Below, in pieces: positions 16,190 to 25,675 of a DNA stretch of 36,497 nt. Source of the stretch: Actinomycetes bacterium (GTDB lineage: Bacteria; Actinomycetota; Actinomycetes; S36-B12; CAIYMF01); NCBI GenBank assembly GCA_021784035.1, contig JAJXTD010000006.1:1-36497 (forward strand). Reading direction: 5' to 3'. Position numbers and translations under genes: made by a program. Position 1 is the stretch's first letter; each line of letters opens with the position of its first letter. The notes under the pieces were generated by a model. The model searched no databases, was not told the origin of the DNA, and worked only from the letters and a program-made list of their open reading frames with translations.

Positions 16190-17265
16190 GCCGGCACGTC
16201 ACCGTGGGCGTCCACCAGTGGCACGGCGTCATCGAGGAGTACCGCGACCGGTTGCCGGTGAGCGACTCCACCCCCGTCATCACGCTGCGCGAGGGTGGCA
16301 CGCCGCTGGTCGCGGCGGGCCACCTGTCCGAGCTGACCGGCTGCGAGGTCCACCTCAAGGTCGAGGGGCAGAACCCCACCGGCTCGTTCAAGGACCGCGG
16401 CATGACGCTGGCGATCTCGAAGGCGGCCGAGGAGGGCGCCCAGGCGGTCATCTGCGCGTCCACCGGCAACACCTCCGCGTCCGCCGCCGCCTACGCCGTC
16501 AAGGCCGGGATGCTCTGCGCGGTGCTCGTGCCGCAGGGGAAGATCGCGCTCGGCAAGCTGGCGCAGGCCCTCGTGCACGGAGCCCGCCTGCTGCAGGTCG
16601 ACGGCAACTTCGACGACTGCCTCACCCTCGCCCGCAAGCTGTCGGAGAGCTACCCGGTCTCGCTCGTCAACTCGGTGAACCCCGCGCGGATCGAGGGCCA
16701 GAAGACCGCGGCGTTCGAGATCGTCGACTTCCTCGGCGACGCCCCCGACATCCACTGCCTCCCGGTCGGCAACGCCGGCAACATCACCGCGTACTGGAGG
16801 GGCTTCACCGAGTACGCCGCCGACGGCGTGTCCTCGAAGCGCCCGCGCGAGTGGGGGTTCCAGGCCGCGGGTGCCGCGCCCATCGTCAACGGCGCGCCGG
16901 TCACGCATCCCTCGACCATCGCGACGGCGATCCGCATCGGCAACCCCGCGTCCTGGGACCAGGCGCTCGCGGCGCGAGACGAGTCCGGCGGTCGCATCGA
17001 CGCCGTCACCGACCGTGCGATCCTCGCGGCCTACCGCCTGCTCGCCGCGAAGGAGGGCGTGTTCGTCGAGCCGGCGTCCGCCGCATCCGTCGCGGGTCTC
17101 CTGCAGGTGCACGCCGAGGGCGGGCTCGACCCGGGTCAGCGCATCGTCTGCACCGTCACCGGCCACGGCCTCAAGGACCCCGACTGGGCCATCGCGGGCG
17201 CGCCGAAGCCGGTCAGCGTCCCGGTCGACGCCCATCTCGCCGCCGTCGAGCTGGGGCTCGCGTGA
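16186..17265 (+). CDS. thrC: Threonine synthase
   Basis: A 359-residue fold-type II PLP enzyme that converts O-phosphohomoserine to threonine, the last step of the pathway. The PLP Lys is K69 in [25 protein letters not shown] binds the substrate, and [14 protein letters not shown] the PLP phosphate. The length fits the short actinobacterial/Bacillus class, without the N-terminal extension of the plant and enterobacterial types. It starts inside the stop codon of hom (ATGA) and ends inside the start of thrB (GTGA), so the three are tightly coupled translationally. Confidence 0.97.
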   Translation: MSRHVTVGVHQWHGVIEEYRDRLPVSDSTPVITLREGGTPLVAAGHLSELTGCEVHLKVEGQNPTGSFKDRGMTLAISKAAEEGAQAVICASTGNTSASAAAYAVKAGMLCAVLVPQGKIALGKLAQALVHGARLLQVDGNFDDCLTLARKLSESYPVSLVNSVNPARIEGQKTAAFEIVDFLGDAPDIHCLPVGNAGNITAYWRGFTEYAADGVSSKRPREWGFQAAGAAPIVNGAPVTHPSTIATAIRIGNPASWDQALAARDESGGRIDAVTDRAILAAYRLLAAKEGVFVEPASAASVAGLLQVHAEGGLDPGQRIVCTVTGHGLKDPDWAIAGAPKPVSVPVDAHLAAVELGLA

Positions 17266-18200
17266 GCCGCGCCCCCGGCGCCCGCCCGATGTTCCGCGCG
17301 GCGCCCACACGGGTGCGCGTCCCTGCGACGTCCGCGAACCTCGGCCCGGGCTTCGACGCGCTCGGTCTCGCCCTCGGCCTCTACGACGACGTCGTCGCGC
17401 AGGTGTCGGACGACCCGGGCATCCGAGTCGACGTCCACGGCGAGGGCGCCGACTCGGTCCCGCGCGACCACCGGCACCTCGTGGCCAAGTCCATGCTGCG
17501 CGGCTTCGACGCGCTCGGCGGCCGGCCGCGCGGCCTGGACCTGGTGTGCGCCAACCGGATTCCGCACGGTCGAGGTCTCGGCTCGTCCGCGGCGGCGATC
17601 GTCTCGGGCCTGCTCCTCGCCCGCGCGCTCGTGGTCGGCGGCGACGACCGCCTGCCCGACGCCGAGCTGCTCGAGCTCGCCGTGGCGCTCGAGGGCCACC
17701 CGGACAACGTGGCGGCCTGCCTGTACGGGGGCGTCGTCGTCGCGTGGACCCGCTCCACCGGCGGGACCCATGTCCTGCGCCTGCGGCCCGCCCCGGGGAT
17801 CGTCCCCGTCGTGTGCGTGCCGTCGACGGCCGTGGCCACGAAGAAGGCGCGTGCCCTCCTGCCCGAGACCGTGCCGCACGCCGACGCCGCCTTCAACGCC
17901 GCGCGCGCAGCGCTGCTCGTCCCGGCGTTGACGAGTCGCCCGGACCTCCTGCTCGAGGCCACCGACGACCGGCTGCACCAGCAGTACCGCCGGCCGGCGT
18001 ACCCGCGGACCGGTGACCTCGTCGCGAAGCTGCGTGCGGCCGGGATCGCCGCGACGGTCAGCGGCGCGGGTCCCACCGTCCTCGCCCTGACCGACGCCGC
18101 GACGGCCGGTGACGTCGCGGCCCTCGCCGGCGCGCGCTTCACCACGACGGTTCTCGACGTCGACACCCAGGGCGCCCGGATCGTGCCGCTCGAGGGCTGA
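17262..18200 (+). CDS. thrB: Homoserine kinase
   Basis: A 312-residue GHMP-family kinase that phosphorylates homoserine with ATP, feeding Thr[20 protein letters not shown] is the N-terminal substrate motif. [11 protein letters not shown] (101-110) is the ATP phosphate-binding loop, and [13 protein letters not shown] the C-terminal GHMP motif. The GTG at 17262 overlaps the thrC stop by 4 nt; a GTG start coupled this way is common here. An ATG nine codons further in (before [10 protein letters not shown]) is the alternative. It is the last gene of the operon. No terminator-like hairpin is obvious directly after it. Confidence 0.96.
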   Translation: MSRAPGARPMFRAAPTRVRVPATSANLGPGFDALGLALGLYDDVVAQVSDDPGIRVDVHGEGADSVPRDHRHLVAKSMLRGFDALGGRPRGLDLVCANRIPHGRGLGSSAAAIVSGLLLARALVVGGDDRLPDAELLELAVALEGHPDNVAACLYGGVVVAWTRSTGGTHVLRLRPAPGIVPVVCVPSTAVATKKARALLPETVPHADAAFNAARAALLVPALTSRPDLLLEATDDRLHQQYRRPAYPRTGDLVAKLRAAGIAATVSGAGPTVLALTDAATAGDVAALAGARFTTTVLDVDTQGARIVPLEG

Positions 18201-18265
18201 GCTGAGCGGAGACCGATCCGCCGTGCCGTCGCGGCGTCGCTGGCGCGCGTGCGACAGCGGGGTGT

Positions 18266-18271
18266 TAGGCT
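18266..18271 (+). promoter_or_regulatory. -10 box of rho
   Basis: TAGGCT (within GTTAGGCTG) lies about 210 nt before the rho start, implying a leader of roughly 200 nt. A CACCCC/GGGGTG hairpin (18291-18313) lies near the predicted 5' end of the leader. rho genes are commonly autoregulated by termination in their leader, so the length may matter. Confidence 0.45.
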
Positions 18272-18478
18272 GCTCCTGCACCTGGGCCCGCACCCCTCGA
18301 TCTCCTCGGGGTGGGACACGTTCGACGGGGACTCCACCTCCACCGGAGCCACCGCGCCTGCGCCGCCCCGGGTTGCACCAGATCCCCCGCTCGTCGACTC
18401 CGTGTCCGGAGTGCCGGGCGTGGCCGCGCACCCGACGGGCGCGCGAGTCCTCCCTTCGTCTCGAAGAAGGTTCACTCG

Positions 18479-20419
18479 GTGACCGAGACCACCCAGACCG
18501 ACAGCACGACCACCCCGCGCAAGTCCGGCGGGCTGTCCTCGATGCTGCTTCCCGAGCTCAAGTCCCTCGCGGGCCAGCTCGGCATCCCGGGAGCGTCCGG
18601 GATGCGCAAGGCCGACCTCATCTCTGCGATCAGCGCGCGTCAGGTGCCGGCCTCCCGGGCCGAGCGCCCGGCGGCGGAGCCGGAGCGCCCGCGCCGCGAG
18701 CGCGCCGAGCGCGAGCCCGCCCGTCCCTCGGTCGAGAGCACGCCGCAGGACCGTGAGCCGGCCGAGGCGCCGCACGGCGGGACGGATCCGGCCGCCCAGG
18801 GCGACCGGGGCGAGCGACCGCAGGCCGAGCGCGGCGAGCGACCGCGCCGCGACCGCGACGACCGGACCCCGGTCGAGCGCCCCCACGGTGAGGGCCAGCG
18901 CGAGCCGCGCGCCGACCGCCCGCAGCAGGACCGCCAGCAGGGCCAGGGTCAGCAGAACGACCGCGCGCAGAGTGACCGCGCGCAGGGCCAGGGCCAGCAG
19001 AACGACCGCCAGCAGGGCCAGGGTCAGCAGAACGACCGTGCGCAGGGCCAGGGCCAGGGCCAGGGCCAGGGCCAGGGCCAGGGCCAGGGTCAGCAGAACG
19101 ACCGCCAGCCCTACGACGAGGACGACCGGGGCGGTCGCTCGCGTCGCCGCCGGCGCGGTCGCGACCGGTTCGCCGACCGCGACGACCGCGGGCCGCGCCA
19201 GAACCGCGACCGCGGAGCGCGCGGGCCGCGCGGTTTCGAGGGCGAGGTCGAGGTCAGCGAGGACGACGTCCTGCTCCCCGTCGCCGGGATCCTCGACATC
19301 ATGGACAGCTACGCGTTCGTGCGCACCAGCGGCTACCTGCCGGGCCACAACGACGTCTACGTCTCGCTCGCGATGGTCAAGCGGTTCGGCCTGCGCAAGG
19401 GCGACGCCGTCACGGGCACCGTGCGCCAGCCGCGGGAGGGCGAGAAGGCCCAGAAGTTCAACCCGCTCGTCAAGGTGGAGACCGTCAACGGCGCCGACCC
19501 CGAGGCGGCGCGCAACCGGGTCGACTTCAGCAAGCTGACGCCGCTGTACCCGCAGGAGCGCCTGCGCCTGGAGACGACGCCGAACAACCTCGTGACGCGC
19601 GTGATCGACCTTGTCGCACCGATCGGCAAGGGCCAACGCGGCCTCATCGTGTCGCCGCCCAAGGCAGGCAAGACCATGGTGCTGCAGGCGATCGCGAACG
19701 CCATCACGGTGAACAACCCCGAGGTGCACCTCATGGTCGTGCTCGTCGACGAGCGCCCCGAGGAGGTCACGGACATGCAGCGCTCGGTCAAGGGCGAGGT
19801 GATCGCCTCGACCTTCGACCGGCCGGCCGAGGACCACACCACCGTGGCTGAGCTCGCGATCGAGCGGGCCAAGCGCCTCGTGGAGCTCGGGCACGACGTC
19901 GTCGTCCTGCTCGACTCGATGACGCGCCTCGGCCGCGCCTACAACCTCGCGGCCCCCGCGAGCGGGCGCATCCTCTCCGGTGGTGTGGACTCCGCGGCGC
20001 TCTACCCGCCGAAGCGGTTCTTCGGCGCCGCCCGCAACATCGAGAACGGCGGGTCGCTCACCATCCTCGCCACCGCCCTCGTCGAGACCGGGTCCCGCAT
20101 GGACGAGGTCATCTTCGAGGAGTTCAAGGGCACCGGGAACATGGAGCTCAAGCTCGACCGGAAGCTCGCGGACAAGCGCATCTTCCCCGCGGTCGACGTC
20201 GACGCCTCCGGCACGCGCAAGGAGGAGATCCTCATGGCGCCCGACGAGCTCAAGACGGTCTGGAAGCTGCGCCGGGTGCTCCACGCGCTCGACCAGCAGC
20301 AGGCCATCGAGCTGCTGCTGGGCAAGCTGCGCGAGACCAAGAGCAACTTCGAGTTCCTGCTGCAGGTCCAGAAGACGACCCCGCTCTCCGGCGGCCACGC
20401 CGGCGACGACGACGACTGA
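18479..20419 (+). CDS. rho: Transcription termination factor Rho
   Basis: A 646-residue hexameric RNA-dependent ATPase/helicase that ends transcription at C-rich sites. The N-terminal Rho_N helix bundle ([13 protein letters not shown], about residues 20-45) is followed by a long Arg/Gln/Gly/Asp-rich disordered insert (about 55-255), as in many high-GC Gram-positive Rho proteins. The cold-shock RNA-binding domain contains [20 protein letters not shown]. The Walker A motif PPKAGKT is at 393-399, and Walker B ([16 protein letters not shown]) and [20 protein letters not shown] give the ATPase and Q/R loops. The GTG at 18479 has AAGAAGG upstream. The insert contains eight CAGGGC hexamers in tandem (GQ repeats). 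A strong hairpin follows the gene. Confidence 0.97.
   Translation: MTETTQTDSTTTPRKSGGLSSMLLPELKSLAGQLGIPGASGMRKADLISAISARQVPASRAERPAAEPERPRRERAEREPARPSVESTPQDREPAEAPHGGTDPAAQGDRGERPQAERGERPRRDRDDRTPVERPHGEGQREPRADRPQQDRQQGQGQQNDRAQSDRAQGQGQQNDRQQGQGQQNDRAQGQGQGQGQGQGQGQGQQNDRQPYDEDDRGGRSRRRRRGRDRFADRDDRGPRQNRDRGARGPRGFEGEVEVSEDDVLLPVAGILDIMDSYAFVRTSGYLPGHNDVYVSLAMVKRFGLRKGDAVTGTVRQPREGEKAQKFNPLVKVETVNGADPEAARNRVDFSKLTPLYPQERLRLETTPNNLVTRVIDLVAPIGKGQRGLIVSPPKAGKTMVLQAIANAITVNNPEVHLMVVLVDERPEEVTDMQRSVKGEVIASTFDRPAEDHTTVAELAIERAKRLVELGHDVVVLLDSMTRLGRAYNLAAPASGRILSGGVDSAALYPPKRFFGAARNIENGGSLTILATALVETGSRMDEVIFEEFKGTGNMELKLDRKLADKRIFPAVDVDASGTRKEEILMAPDELKTVWKLRRVLHALDQQQAIELLLGKLRETKSNFEFLLQVQKTTPLSGGHAGDDDD
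18930..19114 (+). repeat. In-frame GQ/QNDR repeats within rho
   Basis: The insert repeats a unit encoding GQGQQNDR(A/Q)Q several times. At 19043-19090 it contains eight tandem copies of CAGGGC (the last is CAGGGT), encoding eight consecutive Gln-Gly pairs. The six-base period keeps frame, so length changes by slippage would be tolerated. Confidence 0.9.
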
Positions 20420-20451
20420 CCGGACCCCGTCCGCACGTCATCCCGGATGCC

Positions 20452-20492
20452 CCGTGAGGGCCCGCCCCGCTCAGTGGGGCGGGCCCTCACGG
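20452..20492 (+). terminator. Terminator after rho
   Basis: A perfect 17-bp stem (20452-20468 with 20476-20492) with a 7-nt loop GCTCAGT lies 32 nt after the rho stop. It has no T-run, as is common for high-GC actinobacteria. Confidence 0.85.
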
Positions 20493-20632
20493 CGTTCCGG
20501 TGGCACGGACGGGCCGACGGAAGTCGTGCGAGCGCGGCAGGAACTCGTCGCCGAGGGCTCAAGGGGTCACCCGTTCGGCCGATGACTGACCCTGAACGGG
20601 GAAGCACTCATCGTCATCGTCCTGGAGGAACC

Positions 20633-21280
20633 ATGTCCCGCACCACTCGCCGCCGGACCATCCGCGCGGTCGCTCCCGTGGCCGGCCTGCTCGCGGCCGG
20701 CCTGCTCGTCTGGCAGGGCAGCTACGCCGCGTTCAGCGCGCAGACCACGAGCCAGGCGGACGCCTGGGCCACCGGCAGCCTCGTCCTCGCCAACAACGGC
20801 GGGGTGGGCTCGACGTACAGCGGCAACACCTCGGCGCTGTTCAGCCTCGGCAGCCTCAAGTCCAGCGACTCCGGCGCCCGGTGCATCACCGTGGACAGCA
20901 GCGGCTCGCTGGCCGGCACGCTCAAGCTCTTCAGCGGCGCCATCACCGACGTCAACACCGCGAACCCCACGTCGAACCTCTCCTCGAAGCTCAACCTCGT
21001 GATCACCGCCGCCGCGCTCACGAACGACGACAGCGTCGACGCCTCGTGCGTCGCCGGCACCGGGACCGTCGCCTTCCCGGCGGCCGCCACGGCGGTCTAC
21101 AGCGGGAACCTGAGCGGCCTGGGCACCTCCTACGCCGCGAGCGCGGGTGCCGGCATGAGCGTCTCTGCCGGGGCCGACCACCGGACCGCCTACAAGATCG
21201 CGTGGTCCCTCGACCCGTCGATCGACAACAGCTACCAGTCGGCGTCCACCAAGGCCGACCTGACCTGGGAGATCCAGTAA
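20633..21280 (+). CDS. SipW-type signal-bearing exported protein
   Basis: A 215-residue protein with N-terminal Arg residues (MSRTTRRRTIR), a hydrophobic core (residues 13-27) and then SYAAFSAQTTSQADAWATGSL. This is the arrangement seen in proteins cleaved by SipW-type signal peptidases (a GxxAAFS...T...N/D-x-W/F motif after the core). The mature part is rich in Ser, Thr, Ala and Asn, with two Cys (CITVD, ASCVAG) and a beta-strand pattern like camelysin/TasA-type or surface proteins. GGAGGAACC precedes the ATG at 20633; an earlier open extension is not credible. It is followed by a hairpin and then a SipW-like signal peptidase gene. The export class is well supported; the role of the mature protein is unknown. 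Confidence 0.8.
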   Translation: MSRTTRRRTIRAVAPVAGLLAAGLLVWQGSYAAFSAQTTSQADAWATGSLVLANNGGVGSTYSGNTSALFSLGSLKSSDSGARCITVDSSGSLAGTLKLFSGAITDVNTANPTSNLSSKLNLVITAAALTNDDSVDASCVAGTGTVAFPAAATAVYSGNLSGLGTSYAASAGAGMSVSAGADHRTAYKIAWSLDPSIDNSYQSASTKADLTWEIQ

Positions 21281-21310
21281 CCGTCCGCCAGCGCATGGCG
21301 TGACCGCCGT

Positions 21311-21346
21311 CGGTGTGCCCCTCGTCGGGGGGCGAGGGGCACACCG
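21311..21346 (+). terminator. Terminator between the SipW substrate and peptidase genes
   Basis: CGGTGTGCCCCTCG (21311-21324) pairs perfectly with CGAGGGGCACACCG (21333-21346), an 8-nt loop between. It could reduce read-through so that the substrate is made in excess over the peptidase. Confidence 0.75.
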
Positions 21347-21442
21347 GCAGCGCTGCCGCCCGCCCTGGGGCCGGCGTCGGCCCGCTTCCGCCGCCGGTCG
21401 TCCGGGCCGGCCTTCGCACCACCTGGGACGGGGGAGTCCGCG

Positions 21443-23017
21443 ATGAGCACGCAAGCGCTGGGCGCCGAGCCCGGACCGACGGTCCGCTACCCGGCCCGGC
21501 TCCTGATCGCCGGGCTCGTCGGCCGTACCTGGCTGTGGTTCGTCGCGGCGTGCGTCGCGACCACCCTGCTCCCGATCCTCATCGGCTGGCGGCCCTACGT
21601 CGTGCAGAGCGGCTCGATGGAGCCGCGGATCCACGTCGGGGACGTCGTCCTCGCGGCCCCGGTGAACAGCGCCGACCAGCTCCTCGGCCGGGTGACCGTG
21701 TTCGACGACCCGGCCCACCCCGGCACGACCAAGACCCACCGCGTCGTCCGCCTCAACGCCGACGGGACCCTGACGACCCAGGGGGACGCGAACCCCACAG
21801 CCGACTCGACCCCGGTGCCGTTCACGGACGTGACGGGGCTCGGCCGCCTGCTCGTCCAGTTCAGCGGCCTCCCGCTCGTCTGGGCCCGCACCGGGCAGTG
21901 GCTGTACCTGGTCGGGTTCCTCCTCTCGCTGGCGCTGGCCGCCGTCGTGTCGAGCCGCGACCGCGAGGACGACGAGGACGGCGACGAGCCGCCGGGGGCC
22001 GACGTCGTTCCGCTGCCGTCGCGCGGCGGCACCGCCACGGGTTCCACCATGGCCGCGAGCACACCGACGGAACCGGGTCTCGGGCGCGTCACGCAGCGCG
22101 CCCCACGCCTTCTCGTCCTGCCCGGTGCGCTGCGTCCCGGTTCCGTCCTCGCCAGCGCCGGCCTCGCCTCGCTCGTCCTCGCCGGGATGCTCGTGCCGGC
22201 GTCCGGCGCCGCGCTCACGGCGTCGACCGGGAGCACCGCGAACACCTGGACCCTCGCCGGACCCGGCTACCCGAGCGTCGTCACGGGGTTCACCCCCTGG
22301 CTGTACTGGCGGCTGGACGACACCACGGGCACGACGGCGGCGGACTCGAGCGGCAACGGGCGCACCGGCACCTACACCCCCGACGCGAGCGCCGCGACGG
22401 TCACCCGCGGCGTCGTCGGCGCGCTGCCGGGCAACGCGCCGAACCTCGCGGTGACCCTCGACGGCACGACGGGCTGCATCGCGACCACGTCCACGACCGC
22501 CGTCCCGGCACCGACCCAGCTCACCGAGATCGTGTGGTTCCGGACCACCTCGACCGCGGGCGGGAAGCTGCTCGGCTTCGAGAGCCCGCGGACCGGCGTG
22601 ACGGCCGGCAACGCCGGTGGCGCCTACGACCGGCACCTCTACCTCGACGCCGCCGGACAGGTCTGGTTCGGCATCGGGACGTCGACGAAGGTCGGCATCA
22701 GGTCCCAGTCCGGCCTCAACGACGGCGCGTGGCACATGGCGGCCGCGACCCTCGGCCCGGCCGGGATGGCGCTCTACGTCGACGGCGTGCAGGTCGCCAC
22801 GAGCACGGCCACCGCGGCCGGCAGCTACTCCGGCTGGTGGCGCGCCGGGTGCGGGAACCTCTCCGGCTGGGTGAGCTACTGGGACGGCGGCGGCTCGCCG
22901 ACCGCGTCGACGAACCAGCCGCGCGACTTCCCGTTCGCCGGGTCGCTCGACGAGGTGACCGTCTACCCGACGCCGCTCACCGCCGCGCAGGTCGCCGCCC
23001 TGTACGCCGCGCGGTGA
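21443..23017 (+). CDS. SipW-type signal peptidase I fused to a LamG domain
   Basis: A 524-residue fusion. Residues 25-50 form TM1. The peptidase domain carries the catalytic Ser in SGSMEP (S58), His in KTHRVV (H99, replacing the Lys of standard bacterial enzymes) and GDAN (114-117), i.e. the archaeal/ER/SipW class. TM2 lies at about 151-172. A 60-residue cytoplasmic linker is first acidic, then Pro/Thr/Arg-rich. A third hydrophobic segment (233-253) ends PASGAALTASTGSTANTW, resembling a SipW-type signal peptide, and leads into a LamG/concanavalin-like domain (about 280-524; starts LYWRLDDTTGTTAADSSGNG, ends VAALYAAR). The predicted topology places the peptidase and LamG parts both outside. 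The ATG at 21443 follows GGGGGAG. Peptidase class and LamG are firm; self-cleavage between them is my inference. Confidence 0.85.
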   Translation: MSTQALGAEPGPTVRYPARLLIAGLVGRTWLWFVAACVATTLLPILIGWRPYVVQSGSMEPRIHVGDVVLAAPVNSADQLLGRVTVFDDPAHPGTTKTHRVVRLNADGTLTTQGDANPTADSTPVPFTDVTGLGRLLVQFSGLPLVWARTGQWLYLVGFLLSLALAAVVSSRDREDDEDGDEPPGADVVPLPSRGGTATGSTMAASTPTEPGLGRVTQRAPRLLVLPGALRPGSVLASAGLASLVLAGMLVPASGAALTASTGSTANTWTLAGPGYPSVVTGFTPWLYWRLDDTTGTTAADSSGNGRTGTYTPDASAATVTRGVVGALPGNAPNLAVTLDGTTGCIATTSTTAVPAPTQLTEIVWFRTTSTAGGKLLGFESPRTGVTAGNAGGAYDRHLYLDAAGQVWFGIGTSTKVGIRSQSGLNDGAWHMAAATLGPAGMALYVDGVQVATSTATAAGSYSGWWRAGCGNLSGWVSYWDGGGSPTASTNQPRDFPFAGSLDEVTVYPTPLTAAQVAALYAAR

Positions 23018-23019
23018 GA

Positions 23020-23043
23020 CCGGGAGGCCGTCGGCCCTCCCGG
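23020..23043 (+). terminator. Terminator after the peptidase-LamG gene
   Basis: CCGGGAGG (23020-23027) pairs with CCTCCCGG (23036-23043), starting 3 nt after the stop codon. There is no T-run. Confidence 0.6.
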
Positions 23044-23232
23044 GCAGCTCCGCCGTACGCCGCCCGCTGAGCCGCGCCGCCCCGCCGGGAATGCCCGGAC
23101 CCGCGTCCGCGTTTGGAGGGCGTACCGATCGGGTGGCAGACTTGGCCGCTGGCCCTGGCCCCTCCGGTCGGAGCCCCACGGTCCGGTTCACGTGCGCGAC
23201 GCACGACCCGGCGCCACGACATGAGGAGCACC

Positions 23233-23463
23233 ATGAAGGCCGACATCCACCCCGCGTACGGCGAGACCACGGTCCACTGCGCCTGCGGGAACACGTTCAC
23301 CACGCGCAGCACCGCGAAGAACGGCGTGATCCACGCCGAGGTCTGCAGCGCGTGCCACCCGTTCTACACCGGCAAGCAGAAGATCCTCGACACCGGCGGC
23401 CGCGTCGCCAAGTTCGAGAAGCGCTTCGGCAAGAAGGCCGACGCCGCGAAGGCCGACGCCTAG
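23233..23463 (+). CDS. rpmE: 50S ribosomal protein L31 (zinc form)
   Basis: A 76-residue large-subunit ribosomal protein bL31. Cys16, Cys18, Cys38 and Cys41 form the zinc-binding set (HCACGNTF and [15 protein letters not shown]), marking the zinc-containing paralogue. Zinc-free L31 copies are induced under zinc starvation in other actinobacteria. The start [10 protein letters not shown] is canonical, with GAGGAG 6 nt upstream; an ATG 12 nt earlier is less likely. rpmE usually follows rho directly; here the SipW cassette separates them. Confidence 0.95.
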   Translation: MKADIHPAYGETTVHCACGNTFTTRSTAKNGVIHAEVCSACHPFYTGKQKILDTGGRVAKFEKRFGKKADAAKADA

Positions 23464-23472
23464 CACGCTCCC

Positions 23473-23526
23473 GAGGGCGCTGCCCCGCACGACCGCCGGA
23501 CGGCGACGTGCGCGGGCGGCGCCCTC
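23473..23526 (+). terminator. Long hairpin after rpmE
   Basis: GAGGGCGCTGCCC pairs with GGGCGGCGCCCTC (one G-U pair), enclosing an inner GCACG/CGTGC stem. It lies 10 nt after the stop and is followed by CCCCTTTCCC. It is a likely intrinsic terminator separating rpmE from prfA. Confidence 0.75.
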
Positions 23527-23677
23527 GCCCCTTTCCCGCCCGAAGCGGCCCCCGCGCCCCTGCCCCGCCCGCCGGAACCGCCCCCTTCCCGCATGAAGGT
23601 GCCCCAGGATGCGATAGAGGCAGCCGGGGCGCCCCACCGAGACCCACCACCCGTGTGCCGCGAGCCAGGAGCCGTCC

Positions 23678-24757
23678 ATGTTCGAGTCCGTCGAGGCGCT
23701 CGTCGCCGAGTACGCCGAGCTCGAGTCGCGGCTCGCCGACCCCGCGATCCACACCGACCAGACGCTGTCGCGCCGGCTGGGCCGCCGCTACGCCGAGCTG
23801 CGCCCGGTGATCGAGACGTACCGCTCGTGGAAGCAGGCCGGCGACGACGCGGCCGCCGCCCGCGAGCTCGGTGCCGACGACCCGGCGTTCCGCGCCGAGG
23901 CGGAGTCCCTGCTCGCCGAGCAGGCCGAGCTCGCCGACCGGCTGCACGTCCTGCTGCTCCCGCGCGACGCGCTCGACGACTCCGACGTGATCCTCGAGAT
24001 CAAGGCGGGGGAGGGCGGCGAGGAGTCCGCGCTGTTCGCCGGCGACCTGCTGCGCATGTACCTGCGCTACGCCGAGCGCCGCGGCTGGAAGACCGAGGTG
24101 CTCGAGGCCGAGCAGTCCGACCTCGGGGGCTACAAGGACGTCACCGTCGCGGTCAAGGCGAAGGGCACCGTCGAGCCCGGCGAGGCGCCGTTCGCGCGGC
24201 TCAAGTACGAGGGCGGCGTCCACCGCGTCCAGCGCGTCCCCGCGACCGAGTCGCAGGGCCGCATCCACACGAGCGCGGCCGGCGTGCTGGTGCTGCCCGA
24301 GACCGAGGACGTGGAGGTCGAGATCGACCCCAACGACCTGCGCATCGACGTCTACCGCTCGAGCGGGCCGGGCGGCCAGAGCGTCAACACGACGGACTCC
24401 GCGGTCCGCATCACGCACCTCCCCACCGGCACCGTGGTCAGCTGCCAGAACGAGAAGAGCCAGCTGCAGAACAAGGAGTCGGCCATGCGCATCCTGCGTG
24501 CCCGGCTCGTCGCGCTCGCGGAGGAGGCGGCCGCGAAGGAGGCCTCCGACGTACGCCGTTCCCAGGTCCGCACGGTCGACCGCAGCGAGCGGATCCGCAC
24601 CTACAACTTCCCGGAGAACCGGATCAGCGACCACCGCGTCGGCTTCAAGGCCTACAACCTCGACGCCGTGCTGGACGGCGAGCTGGAGGCGCTCGTGCAG
24701 GCGTGCGTCGACGCCGACCTCGCCGCCCGGATGGCCGCGCTCGGCGGTGCCGAGTGA
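23678..24757 (+). CDS. prfA: Peptide chain release factor 1
   Basis: A 359-residue class I release factor recognising UAA and UAG. The codon-recognition PxT motif is in [19 protein letters not shown]. The GGQ motif that triggers peptidyl-tRNA hydrolysis lies at 232-234 ([12 protein letters not shown]). The length is normal. The ATG is preceded by CAGGAG. The stop overlaps the start of prmC, whose product methylates the Gln of this GGQ, so enzyme and substrate are coupled. Confidence 0.97.
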   Translation: MFESVEALVAEYAELESRLADPAIHTDQTLSRRLGRRYAELRPVIETYRSWKQAGDDAAAARELGADDPAFRAEAESLLAEQAELADRLHVLLLPRDALDDSDVILEIKAGEGGEESALFAGDLLRMYLRYAERRGWKTEVLEAEQSDLGGYKDVTVAVKAKGTVEPGEAPFARLKYEGGVHRVQRVPATESQGRIHTSAAGVLVLPETEDVEVEIDPNDLRIDVYRSSGPGGQSVNTTDSAVRITHLPTGTVVSCQNEKSQLQNKESAMRILRARLVALAEEAAAKEASDVRRSQVRTVDRSERIRTYNFPENRISDHRVGFKAYNLDAVLDGELEALVQACVDADLAARMAALGGAE

Positions 24758-25668
24758 GCAGCTGGACGCCCCCGGTCCGCACCATCCGCGACGTCCTCGT
24801 CGACGGCGAGCGCCGCCTCGCCCGGGCCGACGTCCCCACGCCGCGCGTCGACGCCGAGCTGCTGCTCGCCCACGTCCTCGGCGTATCCCGGGGCCGGATG
24901 TTCCTCTCCGACCCGATCGCGCCCGCGGACGCGGTGCGCTTCGAGGCGCTGCTCGTCCGCCGGTCCGCCCGGGTGCCGCTGCAGCACCTGCTGGGCGAGG
25001 CGCCGTTCCGCCACCTCGTGCTCGAGGTCGGGCGCGGGGTGTTCGTCCCGCGCCCCGAGACCGAGGGTGTCGTCGAGCTCGCGATCCGCGCCCTGTCCGC
25101 CGACGCCGAGGAGCGGCTCGCCGTCGACCTCTGCACCGGCTCGGGCGCGATCGCCCTCGCCATCGCCACCGAAGTGCCGCACTCGGTCGTGCACGCCGTG
25201 GAGATCGAGGAGCCGGCGCACGCGTGGGCCGCGCGCAACATCGCCGCGTACGCCGACCGGCTCGCGGCCGTCGGGTCGCGGGTGGTCCTGCACCACGGTG
25301 ACGCCACCACGGCGCACCGCGACTCGCTCGCCGAGCTGGCCGGCCGCGTCGACGTCGTCGTGAGCAACCCGCCGTACATCCCCGACGAGGCCGTCCCGCG
25401 CGAGCCCGAGGTCCGCGACTACGACCCGCCGCGCGCCCTGTACGGCGGCCACGACGGGCTCGACGTCGTGCGGGGCATCGCCGTCGCCGCGGCCGCGCTG
25501 CTGCGCCCGGGCGGGGTGCTCGTCGTCGAGCACGGCGACGCGCAGGGCGAGGCCGGCGGCGAGGCGGGCGTGCCGCGGGTGCTGCAGGACCACGGCGGCT
25601 TCGTCGACGTCGTCGACCACCCGGACCTCGCCGGCCGCGACCGCGTGACCGTCGCGGTGCGGGCGTAG
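24754..25668 (+). CDS. prmC: Release factor glutamine N5-methyltransferase
   Basis: A 304-residue SAM-dependent enzyme that methylates the GGQ glutamine of release factors. It has an N-terminal helical domain (residues 1-85), the SAM-binding core ([29 protein letters not shown]) and the substrate-glutamine motif NPPYIP in [12 protein letters not shown]. The GTG start overlaps the prfA stop by 4 nt (GTGA). A 51-bp tandem repeat follows the stop. Confidence 0.95.
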   Translation: MSSWTPPVRTIRDVLVDGERRLARADVPTPRVDAELLLAHVLGVSRGRMFLSDPIAPADAVRFEALLVRRSARVPLQHLLGEAPFRHLVLEVGRGVFVPRPETEGVVELAIRALSADAEERLAVDLCTGSGAIALAIATEVPHSVVHAVEIEEPAHAWAARNIAAYADRLAAVGSRVVLHHGDATTAHRDSLAELAGRVDVVVSNPPYIPDEAVPREPEVRDYDPPRALYGGHDGLDVVRGIAVAAAALLRPGGVLVVEHGDAQGEAGGEAGVPRVLQDHGGFVDVVDHPDLAGRDRVTVAVRA

Positions 25669-25675
25669 ACGCGCC

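Noticed and set aside
18249-18482. A 77-codon open frame in the rho leader overlapping the rho start
   Set aside because: It begins upstream of the predicted -10 box and has no ribosome-binding site; its Pro/Ser-rich translation looks like chance.
23003-23070. A second copy of the LamG gene end (TACGCCGC...TGA) 53 bp downstream
   Set aside because: Only about 15 bp match and the offset is not a multiple of three; too short to call a duplicated gene remnant.
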